DNA of 64,000 bases from Gentiana macrophylla (lineage: Eukaryota; Streptophyta; Magnoliopsida; Gentianales; Gentianaceae): NCBI GenBank assembly GCA_026214975.1, contig CM047813.1, forward strand, positions 30,468,589-30,532,588, given 5' to 3'. Shown piece after piece: positions 22,590-32,503 of this stretch. Every line of letters starts with the position of its first letter. Positions within the stretch are counted from its first letter, which is position 1. The translations under genes and the position numbers were made by a program. The notes under the pieces are model-generated. The model saw only the letters and a list, made by a program, of their open reading frames with translations. It did not search any database and was not told the origin of the DNA.

Positions 22590-23441
22590 ATGTCATTCCC
22601 TCAAGCTGATCGTCCCGTCATTTTCTATGATGTGGCTGGTGCAGACGCCGTGCACAACTATATCGAGTTGTTCAACCGTCGTCCGATTCTTTTGGAATGG
22701 GGAGTTAACTCCAAGAAGCTTCAAGATTTGTCTGAATATCGCATAGAGTGGGGAGGATGGAATCGTTTGGTCGTACCACCGCGTGGGCGTGTCAACGAGA
22801 CTGTTATTCGTGAGTTCTACGCCATGTTTTCCACTGAGCATGAAGAAAGGCCGACTAATTTAGTTATGGTACGTTGGATTGAGGTGCCATTTCATTGGAT
22901 GGATATTAATAATGCTTTTCACCAGTCTTCCACCACCGTTGCACCCCATCAGCACTACGAGATCAAGTGGAACCTCTTCAACATTGGCAGTTTCATGGCT
23001 CAGCTCTCCACTGCTACTGCTGCGCTTTTCCTGGGACGGGAAGGACCTCGTGCGGACTATTCGGTTTCTGCTCTTTCTTCTGAGACACGGGCTTGGAAGC
23101 ATTTTATCAACAACCGCATTCTGCCCACTGATGACTTCTGGGTGCTGACTGACAATGAGTTGCTTTTGCTCTACGTAATCAGACGCGAGGTGTACATCAA
23201 TTGGGGTAAGTTGATTCATCAAGCTGCATGGTCATATGCTCAGCCTACGTGTACCTTACCGTTCATTCCTTTTGCATGGCTAATTTCTCATCTTTGCACT
23301 CGTGCTCGAGTCCCTGCCTACTCTCAGGATGAGTTCTTTCCTATTCAGTTCTGGCGTCGTGGCCTTGTTCCGAGGGACATGCCTGTTGCTCCTCCGTCTT
23401 TGATGAATCTGATGTCGAATCCGATTAGTTCGTATGTTTGA
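22590..23441 (+). CDS. extra ORF 2 of the gypsy element, intact 283-aa plant transposon protein (PF20167-like)
   Basis: An uninterrupted 283-codon ORF starting at the first ATG after a long pyrimidine-rich leader. Landmarks run in order: IREFYAMFSTE (about residue 72), VRWIEVPFHWMDINNAF (about 94-110), LSSETRAWKHFINNRILPTDDF (about 173-194), ELLLLYVIRREVYINWGKLIHQ (about 201-222) and FAWLISHLCTRARVPAYSQDEFF (about 236-258). This is the same layout as extra ORF 1 and the putative plant transposon protein domain family, whose activity is unknown. No signal peptide, membrane helix or catalytic motif is seen. It is intact in an element whose pol is dead. TTTTTATAACTCC about 100 bp upstream is TATA-like, so a separate transcript is possible but unproven. 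It is not an env by sequence. Confidence 0.75.
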   Translation: MSFPQADRPVIFYDVAGADAVHNYIELFNRRPILLEWGVNSKKLQDLSEYRIEWGGWNRLVVPPRGRVNETVIREFYAMFSTEHEERPTNLVMVRWIEVPFHWMDINNAFHQSSTTVAPHQHYEIKWNLFNIGSFMAQLSTATAALFLGREGPRADYSVSALSSETRAWKHFINNRILPTDDFWVLTDNELLLLYVIRREVYINWGKLIHQAAWSYAQPTCTLPFIPFAWLISHLCTRARVPAYSQDEFFPIQFWRRGLVPRDMPVAPPSLMNLMSNPISSYV

Positions 23442-25273
23442 TCGTTGGTTGATTGGGTTGGTCGAGTTTATCTAGTTTTCAGTTATGCTGTTTGCTTTGA
23501 ATCTTTGTTGCAATTCCCTTTGATGTCGCTGAACAATGCTTTTGCAATTCTGTTTTATTAAAATAATGTAAAATATTTGTCGTTGTTTGTTCAGTTGATT
23601 TTGCTTTTTTTTTTCTTTTCCTGCCATTTTACATAGCTATTTCTTTTTCCCCCCTACATGAAAACCCTCCATTTTCTGAGTTTTCTGCACTACTGACCTA
23701 CGCCACGGTGTAATGACACACGCCATTCCTATTATATTCAAGAATGATGTGCGTCATCCCAATGTTGGCGTGAGTCAATTTTTTAGGCCAAATTCTCTGT
23801 ATAGCAATAGTGCTTTTAGCCCGCGTCATTTTGTTCTCGGAGTGAGCCAAAAGCCTATTCAGGCCCCGATTTTACCCTAATTTTGCATATGGTCATCTCA
23901 TTATTGTTGCTCATCTTTGATTCCCTGTTGTTTCCCTAACCATATTGTCATTACTCATTTCGAATTAAGGACACTGCAAGCTCGTAAGTGGGGAGTGGGA
24001 GTACGGTTAGTCTAACAACGCGTAATGCCTCTAATTGCTTGAGAAAAACCTTAGCATTGATTGTCTCCGAGAAAGTGGGAGTTGTATAAATTATCTTTTG
24101 GCATAAATTATGATCCTGTAATTGATAGAGCGAGCATTTCAATAAAACGAGTAACTCTGACGAAACATAGGTACATGTTATTCACTAATCTTTGTTAGTA
24201 GTGTGACCCATTGTGCACGTATATTCCAATATCCTTGTTAACAAACAACTTTTCATGAAATTGTGCATGCACGCTCTGATTTGCAACCTGAACTTAGGAA
24301 TGTTATTCATTCGAGACGAATAACAGGTATTTGGAATCGGAATAAGGATGACGATTTTTGGCATTGCTTTGACTCAACCATAGCCAAATGGCCTACCTGA
24401 ACATGAATTTCCCTTTCTGTCCCCATCTTAGCCTTGTAGAGTGGTGTGACCCCACTCGAACTAGCCGTTCGTATTTAGCCTCATTATAATCCAACCTTTA
24501 GCCAGAATTTTGGTCTACATTCCTTTGGCCTCCCGCAAGCATAGCAAGAGTCTAGTAATTGTGAGAGCGGTGGTTGGGAACTAAGAGTTGGATGAGTGTG
24601 CTAGCAGGTTAAGACGACATCTTGTGAAGTTCGGTTCGAAACCAAAAAAAAAAAGTCTCTTTTATCTTGTACATATTCCAAGAGTCGAATAAAGGCTTAC
24701 AACAAATCAAGACTCAAATCAAAAGAAGCATACGAGTTGTAAATACTTAATCGTTCAATAATGAGTCATTGAGGGCAATTTTGAAGCAAATTGTAAGATC
24801 CTAAGTGACATAAGGATAGGAAGTGATTAATTTGAAAGAATGGTGTCATGAAGGAGAAGGTGCGGATTCTTTCTATCTTGCCTTATTCTTTTGATCATCC
24901 TTTTATTTCCTTTCGGTTAGCCACTACTCTAGCCTGAACGTTACAAGCCGATTTGTCAACTACCTGAACTAATTCCTTGATTCCGAGTACCTCAACAGTG
25001 GAGATTGATTTCATTCCTAAGCTTATGGTTGCATATTTTGAGTAAGACTTGTATGATTTGATGATCGTTAGTTGATAGCAAGCTTGAAGAATATTCACTC
25101 ACACACTCCACTAATTTCTTAGATTGTGGAGAACATGTCCTTGTGGTTTTGATAGGTTGCATCACCTAATTGAATCCTCAATTCTTGATGTTGCATGATC
25201 GTATTTTTGTTACTCTAGATAACCTTATCGCTCTAGTTGCTCGAGGACGAGCAAACGGTAAGTGAGGAGTGGT
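23442..25273 (+). other. 3' untranslated region of the gypsy element to the polypurine tract
   Basis: No coding frame. More copies of the ACGCC/CGTCA palindrome occur at 23694-23855. Near the end GCTCGAGGACGAGCAAACGG (25238-25257) is followed by a purine tract, GTAAGTGAGGAGTGG (25258-25272), immediately before the 3' LTR. This tract is the likely primer for plus-strand DNA synthesis. Confidence 0.7.
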
Positions 25274-26902
25274 TGATGTAAGTCAACCTGATGATATCAT
25301 TCCCGATGATTTACCCTTTTTTTCTGATGCAATTAGTGATATTTTGACATCAACTTGAGCAATTTGTATGATGATTGGAACCATTCTTTTATGTACATAG
25401 AATTTTAAGAAAAACCATATTTCCAGTTATATTATATTAGCAGTAGCCAATTTTGTTATCAGATTTACGCGTGGTATCTTTGTGTCTATTTTGCAGCACA
25501 TATATCATGGTTGGTAGCGTGGATTTTGACCTTAAGGTGGCCGTTGATTTTTTACGATGATTTTGGAGCTATGGCAAAGATTTCAACCCACGAGGATTAT
25601 CGATACATGTTAGAGGGCTCAATCCAAGCCAAGTGGAAGAATAAAATTTGATTATGTGATTTCAATTACAAATGACTCGTGCCATGTCACAATGACTGCG
25701 TCAAGAAGTAGTGATCATCAATCACTGAATGTCTTTCACCAACTACTTCATATTTGACTTGACCCGCGCCAAAGGATGTGATCTGCCCGATGGTTCATTT
25801 TGGGCTTGACGCGTGCCGAGTGGATTGACTGAGTCAACATTGCAGAGTCGACAAAAGAATTAATCCTTTTATTCTTCAAGCACAAGATTATCAAAATACA
25901 CTTCATCTTCTTCAACTTTTCCAACTTGAAGGCAAAACCCACCCCTCGGCTCTTATAGCGAATTTTAGTAGAAATTAACCATTGATTTTGATTGTAAAAG
26001 CTAAGGATTCTAGTTTAAATCTTCTAGTTGATTGGATTCAACACACTAGTGTTTGTTCATTGAAGCTTTTGGAAGTTGGATGAAGAGCACCAACTCGAAT
26101 TTGTACTCTTGATTTGGTAATCCTTAATCTTTATTTTCATTCAATTGTTCTTATGGTTATGAATATTAATCTTGAGATGTTGATATTTGTAGACATGAGT
26201 GGCTAGACCTATCTAGCCAAGATTTTGTTGTAGCTTTAGTTATCCTCTTTTGATGATTGGGAAGGATAGTGTATGTTGTTAGTTTTGATTGTGTGAAGCT
26301 TTTCCTACTTGTGTTGTATTGTTTGCTAACATTGGAGTAATTGGCTAGTATTAGCATTTACACGTATGACGGAGACCGAAAGGAGATGTTAGTCGTGAGA
26401 AGAGGGTAGGAAAACCGGAAGGTAAAATCGACCTTCGAGGCATTCGATTTCATATCCGGGGATAGTTGACGTTGTCATTGCATTCAAGTCGTAGCATACC
26501 AATTCATTATGTTTAGCATACAGACCAAGGAGGAGGTAGAGAGCAATTCCATAAACTCGTATGCGGGGAATTGCTTGCTTAGAATCGCCGTTTCATGCTT
26601 TCGAACACCAATGGTAGGAAGGTAGGAGATCATTCCCATGATGCTACAAGAGGATGGCTAGGTTACACGTTGTCTTCGCTAGTTGTTTTATCATTTTATC
26701 AACCTTATTATTACAAGCACTTTATTTATGCATTTAATAACCATCTTGCAAATTTGTGACCTAGATCGAATTAATATAGACTTTTTAGTGTGTAACCTCA
26801 CAATTGAATGTTCCCTGTGGATTTGACCTTGGCTCACCATACTAGATTATAGTCGATCCGGTACACTTCCGGTTAGATTGGACCTCTAGGAATCGGCGAT
26901 CA
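25274..26902 (+). repeat. 3' LTR of the Athila-like element
   Basis: 1629 bp, starting TGATGTAAGTC and ending GGCGATCA, followed by the duplication TCTGT. It aligns with the 5' LTR end to end. Differences are mostly point changes and 1-3 bp indels, enough to say that the insertion is not recent. CpG-containing motifs differ most often, as expected from cytosine methylation and deamination. Confidence 0.9.
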
Positions 26903-27002
26903 TCTGTGATGGCCTGAATCGACTTTATAGATCTTGTATTGAAGGTCTAAGATCCAAAAGGACAATGTGATGAAATGATCTTAGTTATTATTTTGAAAAA
27001 AA

Positions 27003-28199
27003 TGGTGTACTCTAATCTAGTCATTTATGATCAGATGAAAGATAGTCTGCTGACTATAACTGAAAAGTCAGCATGACAAAGCCTGCTGACGAGACAAGAA
27101 ATCCAGTTGACTTTTGAATGAAACTCAGTAAAGCATATATGAATATGAAGCTAGATGCTGAGATCAAATTGAAAACGTACAACTAACGGATATATTACAA
27201 ATGTAACATTTTCATTGGATGACAGACCGTCACTGTCAGAAGGACACTGACATTTGACGAACAATAAGCAGGACCACTCCAACGGCTAAAAGAATTTGAA
27301 TTTGAATGTTGGATCACCACCTATATAAGGAGCACTTAACATTCAAGAGGAAAATGAGCAGGGCTTTGAATAACAAGGATAATAAGTGTGGTGATAGTAA
27401 GCCATATATGTAACATCAAGATATAAGAATTTTATCTACCCAGGAATCCTACTGAATTCATATTTGCAAGATCAAAAAATATTTAAGTGTTAGAATTATT
27501 CAAGTTGATCAAGATCTACAACACTTGAAGAAACAGAGCTAGTGGACAAATTATATACATCAAGATCAAGCTCACTCACAAGTCGAATCACTTACTTGAT
27601 TCAAGTCTTTCTTTGATTCTAACAAAGGATCTGGACTGTGAAACACCTGGAGGTGTAAAGGACAGTTATGGTGCAGTCAAGAAGATTGTGTTTGTGGTGG
27701 AGCTGGTGAAGAGGCAATCATACCCTTCGAGGACCAGTGGAGCAAGCTTAGTGACAAGGAAATTCTACCCGTCAAGGACTAAGGGCTCAGATTGTGAAGC
27801 TAGGGAATAGTCAAGGACAATAATTTTAAATTTGTATCTTGTAACTGTAACTCAAGAACATAATGAATTTCCTCCAACATCACATTAGAAGAGTGGACTA
27901 ACAGGATTACACCATCTGGAACCACTACAAACTTTGTGTTATTTACTTTACAGTATTTTACATTCAGCACTTTGCTTTGTGATTGTTTGCTTACTTATTT
28001 GCACATCCAGTTTATCACAAAACTCAACTGATTTGATCAGTCAGCAGACTAATTAAAAGGTTGAGTTATCAACTCCAAGCTCTACATTAGTTTTTAAATA
28101 GAGTGGTTTCAAGTTTTTGAGTTTTAGAGGACAAGTTTATTCAACCCCCCCCCCCCCCCCCTTCTAAACTTGTCTTAAGCCTTTTGTAGGGACCTAACA
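27003..28199 (+). mobile_element. solo LTR, probably copia type
   Basis: A segment from TGGTGTACTC to GGGACCTAACA is flanked by AAAAA on both sides. It contains a TATA box CCTATATAAGG near 27321 and, near its end, an 18-C run (28145-28162). No coding region follows. The 3' end is typical of plant LTRs, but the left boundary rests on an A-run duplication and is less sure. Confidence 0.5.
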
Positions 28200-28217
28200 A
28201 AAAAATAAGTCTCTAGT

Positions 28218-29235
28218 TGTATGGAAGACTATAAAAATACATTTCAAAAGTGAAAGCTACTAGTATGTAAGAATCTATAAATGATTCGTCAAACTTCTCA
28301 TAAGAAATGTCTAGAAAAGTCCATACATTTGTAGAACCCACATATTTTGTCTATATATAACACCACTATCATGTACTTGAAGCAATCAATCAAATGAGAT
28401 CTTGTCAAGCGCATTGGATCTATTGTGTACGTTCCCGCAGGAAAGCCTATGCTAGGGCGTGTGGTCTACGCGTTGGGAGTACCTATTTATGGAAAAGGGG
28501 CTCGAAGCGATCATGTGAAAATCAAGTTCCTTTCTCTAACCTATTCAACTTATCAAACATTTTTTATTCCTCCACAATAAATTAATCTTAACCTTCTCCA
28601 TTCAATTATTATAAAAATATCGGAAACATGGCATCCCAAAGTGATAAGTGATGTGGTCATTAACCCGGAGGTATCGGGTTCGAGTCCCAGTTAGGACAAA
28701 AAGTGTGTGTGCGTATATTTTGTATCCGTCAAAAAAAATTATTATAAAAATATTACAAGTGGTATCGGCTCGGTTCAGATACAACAACAGTTAGGCGAAA
28801 TCAACATCATGGCAGAACACACACTACGCTCATCCATTCCGGTTCTAGTTTTTTGAGGTAAAAATTTCGAGTTTTAAAAAAATTATTATAAAAATATGAC
28901 AAGTGGTATCAGAGCTCGGTTCAGATACAACAACAGATAGGCTGATCAATATCATGGCAGAACAGACACTCCGCTCATCCATTCCAGTTCTAGTTTTTCG
29001 AGGTGAAAATTTCAAGTACAAGTCTATTAAAGTGAGAACTTACTTTGTGCTCAGGATTTATTGGATATCGTAAGAAAGGGATTTAGCGTCCAGCGACATT
29101 ATTAGCCCAAGCATTATTAGCTCTTTACCTAAGCTTGAATGGAGAATTGTTTCGAGAATTATGATTGATAAGACGGTTAAAGATCGATGGATAAGCTGCA
29201 GGAGAAGTTTCAAGGAAATGAAAAGGTACGAGTCT
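28218..29235 (+). mobile_element. copia 5'-end fragment: LTR, primer site and gag start, with partial duplication
   Basis: LTR-like sequence from about 28218 (TGTATGGAAGAC) contains CTATATATAAC near 28353 and ends TTACA at 28757. TGGTATCGGC follows as a mutated primer-binding site. The gag start reads MAEQTLRSSIPVLVFRG at 28953 and DKLQEKFQGNEK near 29200. A shorter, mutated copy of the primer site plus gag start lies just before it (28760-28865). No protease or polymerase follows, so the element is truncated. Confidence 0.7.
28621..28737 (+). mobile_element. tRNA-derived SINE in the copia LTR fragment
   Basis: A 117-bp insert has the RNA polymerase III B-box GGTTCGAGTCC (28677-28687) and ends in an A-run. 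It is bounded by a 16-bp duplication ATTATTATAAAAATAT (28605-28620 and 28738-28753). A third copy of the 16-mer at 28883-28898 belongs to the neighbouring duplication. Confidence 0.75.
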
Positions 29236-29385
29236 CAAACACCATTCATTGAGGATAAATTTTGAAATTTTAAAAATTGACCTGAAATACATTACGAAGA
29301 TACAAATACAGGGCCCTTAAATGATTTTGAGATGGGCCCTAGGCTACGGCCTTGCCCCAGGGACGCCCATGCTAAAGCTAAAGCG

Positions 29386-29563
29386 CAGAGGCGGATCTTA
29401 AAAAATTCTTGTGGGGGCACCAAAGCATTCTCGAAGATCCACCGTGGGGGCATTAGTGGTTTTTTTATATTTTTAACAACAAAAATAAAACATCTAATAC
29501 AAAAAAATATGGATCTCACTAGGCGTGTTGGTCCTCTCTTTTAACATGTTGTATCCGCCCCTA
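29386..29563. mobile_element. small hAT-type MITE, 178 bp
   Basis: Ends CAGAGGCGGAT and, inverted, TAGGGGCGGAT, with an 8-bp duplication CTAAAGCG / CTAGAGCG (29378-29385 and 29564-29571) differing at one base. The inside is AT-rich with no gene. Confidence 0.75.
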
Positions 29564-29571
29564 CTAGAGCG

Positions 29572-31687
29572 CCACCGCGCTGAGGCTGAGCATCGCGCTT
29601 CCAATGAATCCAATGGACATTGTTTCCGAGCTTTTTATTTGTTTCAACTAGCTTCCGCGTTTTTCTTTGTGTTTAATTATTTATGACGGTTGACATGAAA
29701 ATTAAGTAAAGAATATAAATTTTCGCATGTCGGACGCTTGTAGACACGGAGGTACACAGTGAAAGGAAAGTAAACGAACTTAAAGATCAATGTGGCTGCA
29801 GCATCACAACTTCAATAGCTGATGATCTTATAACTTAGTATTAAAACGGTTTCATCGAATACTTTTACAGGAAATTTAGTTATAGATAGTTTATGGTTGT
29901 TGGGTTAGTTTTAACAATTGTAATTAATTCTTTAGCTGGTTTATAGCTTTTCCTTATTCTGTATAATAATGTAGAAAAAACTGTAATATCCTGATTTCTC
30001 ATTAAAGACAATATAGTAATTATGATTTACTAAATATTCTAATTATTATTATATTTGTATTATAATTAATTAAAGATAACTAATTATCAATTAACGGGGA
30101 ATCAAATTAGGGAGGTTAATACATATTCACTAACCTCACTTTCTCTTGTAGTTGTATTAAAAGAAAAAAACTGGATATTCGAAGTTTGTCTGGAAGGGAA
30201 AAAAAAAAAGGAGAATAAGGGAATCTCTGCATTTCTGATCGATTAAGCCATTGGTTTTGCAGGTAAATTAGGCCAAAGTGATCACCAAGACGAGGGGATT
30301 ATTTCGTAGTACTTTTCATCTCAATCTATAAGGCATATTGTATATCCCTCCTAAGATTCTGTTTTTGTTCTTGAGTTTTGGGAAATTCAAGCGTTCTACG
30401 TAGACCATTCGAATTGATTGTAGGAATCATAGAAGTTGTAGATAGTGCCGGAGATCAACATTTGGAAGTTTATATTTCTTGACCAAGATTGCAATCGAGG
30501 TAATGGGTGTTCATTTGAATCTAAGTTGTTGTTTGGTGCTTTTGGCTTGGTATATTTTGTTTGTACATTTTGCAGGAATGATTTGTGTAGTGTTCAGTGT
30601 GATTTGGTTGGAACTTTGGGTGCAGATTTGTCCAGTTTTGCAGTCTAATGTTTTGCAAAAATCGACATCAGGCATGCGCCTATGATGCTAGTTTGGACAG
30701 GTTTCAAGTCTGGTCGACCAAGCATGCGCTTGGACATGCCAGGCATGCACTTAGGATGCTAGGAATATTGGATGATGAATTTGCTGAACCAAACGTGCGC
30801 TAGGGAGGTCAAAGTGTTCACTTGACAAGGAAAGCACACAAACGCCTGTGCTTGGGTCGGAGATTTTTGCAATATCAGTTCTGGTGGCCCAGGCATGCGT
30901 GTGAGAGGATGAAGCATGCGCATGACCCTGTTTTCATGAATGATGATCGTGTTCCACACGTTGAGTGTGTAGTATTTTGTAACCTTAATTATCATGTGGC
31001 AAAGCAAAGTGTTCACTTTCTGGTGACCCTTGTTTCGTAACCTGCAAATCTCCTCTATGAGAAAAGACACGGGAGCACATGAAGACGTTATTTGACTTTG
31101 CGTGATGTTGAGCTTTGTAATCAACATCATCTACGCAACATGCTAGGTATATTAATGTAGAACTTATTACAGTTATAGTGGTTTTTAGGAGATCATTTTT
31201 ATGAATTAACATATGTGGATAGATAATTGTGCAAATATATATGTGATGAGTTTAAAGATAAACATCATGGTCTTTGGTGAGGCGCTTTTATGTTTTGCAA
31301 CTTGGAGTAGTACTCCACTCGGTGTAAGCCCGTGCCACATGAGAAGTTGAGAATATCTTGATGATGCATTCTCACCATGAAAAGTGTCCTTAGACCATGT
31401 GTATTACAAATCTCTTTGGTGGTTGAGCTTTGCTAGGCGGGCAAGTAGATGTGAGTGTGTTTTTATACATACTTGGTAGTAATTGTAATTCTACTTGTGT
31501 ATTTGTTGTATGATTATTATTCGGTATTTCTACTTTTACTAAGTACTTCCGTACTTATCTTTTTTTGACTTTATGTTTCTCCTCCTTGAGAATATTGACA
31601 GGTCGAAGATGATGTTGACTTTTATATTGTGTAAGTATGTTGAAGAAGCAATGAGGATGCGTAGGCGGACACACATGTATGTAAATT
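29572..31687 (+). other. LTR-like non-coding stretch with GCATGCGC cluster
   Basis: From 29982 the sequence TGTAATATCCTGATTTCTC resembles the start of plant Ty3/gypsy LTRs, but no end or duplication was found. At 30670-30925 six GCATGCGC-like words occur. No coding frame of note: the ORFs at 30445-30685 overlap in two frames and lack a domain. It ends at the copia element at 31688. Confidence 0.4.
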
Positions 31688-32431
31688 TGATGGGTGGATC
31701 ACTACTTTGTTGAGCTCACCCAATAATAGATAAATAAAATAATAAAAGGAAAAAAAATATGTCAAGTATTATTTAAGTAAACAAATTAGGTCTACTGGTG
31801 AGCTAGACTATAACCTGACATTAACACCAGCGTTCGAATCCTGTTAGGGGCCACACAAAAAAAATTAGGTTAATTTTTCCCTAATATTCACAATCTTTTA
31901 CAACAAAAAAAGGCAAAACTCGCAGCTTTATTGGTGTTACAACAGGAACTTTTCAGCTACGATCGGGCATCGAAAAGAACTCCGATCGGGACGAAATTTT
32001 GAGGGATTGTTCGTCTCTCATTCTTCTTCAATTTGAACGGTGAAATTTTGGTTTCAACAGTTCAATCTCCGGGAATAAGCCACCGATCGCTCTGCGTTTT
32101 GGTGTGATATTTTTCAACAACTCTTGTATTATGCATTCTTAGTTGATGCTTTGGTATAGTTGAGTTGATTGATTTGTTTGGAACACTTTTGTATCATCTT
32201 TTGCCAATCAGTGGATATTTTGTGGGCCTCGGCCTCATGGCTTTTACTCTCTCACATCGAGAAGGGTTTTCCACGTCAAAATTGTGGTGTTGTTTTTGTT
32301 GTGTATTCGTTTCAATTTATTTGTGATTTAGCTTCGTTGGGCTGCCTTGTTAATTTCCATTGTGTGCCATTGGGAAGACTTTGTAGGTATTTGTAATACG
32401 TGTGGTATTGCGGTTGTTTATTTTCCCAACA
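31688..32431 (+). repeat. 5' LTR of the 31.7-kb copia element
   Basis: Starts TGATGGGTGGATCAC and ends TTTTCCCAACA, followed two bases later by the primer-binding site. It aligns with the 3' LTR (start TGTTGTGTAGATCAC, end TTTTCTCAACA). A SINE lies inside at 31792-31861. Confidence 0.88.
31792..31861 (+). mobile_element. very short tRNA-like SINE
   Basis: A 70-bp insert with TCTACTGGTGAGC near its start, a B-box-like GTTCGAATCC (31832-31841) and an A-rich tail. The 9-bp duplication AAATTAGGT lies at 31783-31791 and 31862-31870. The 3' LTR lacks it, so it entered one LTR after integration. Confidence 0.75.
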
Positions 32432-32503
32432 AGTGGCATCGGAGCCCAAGTTAGTGATTTGGTTTTGAAGTGTTTTTGGTGAACATTTTATTTTTTTGGT
32501 GAA

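Larger units (their letters stand above)
8748..26902 (+). mobile_element. Athila-like Ty3/gypsy LTR retrotransposon with nested insertions and two extra ORFs
   Basis: Two long direct repeats (8748-10374 and 25274-26902) bound gag, protease, RT, RNase H and integrase in gypsy order. A further 6.9-kb 3' region holds two extra ORFs. The host 5-mer TCTGT flanks both sides (8743-8747 and 26903-26907). The protease motif LCDLGASINLI and the RT segment VVPKKGGFTV...CPYGAFAYKRMPFGLCN assign it to the Athila branch. A solo LTR (11391-13350) and a hAT element (19024-19759) are nested inside. Without them the element would be about 15.4 kb. Every pol domain carries stops, frameshifts or lost catalytic residues, so it cannot move by itself. 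Confidence 0.92.

Noticed and set aside
22593..23222. Antisense ORFs over extra ORF 2
   Set aside because: Shadows of the sense frame. The sense reading has the domain landmarks.
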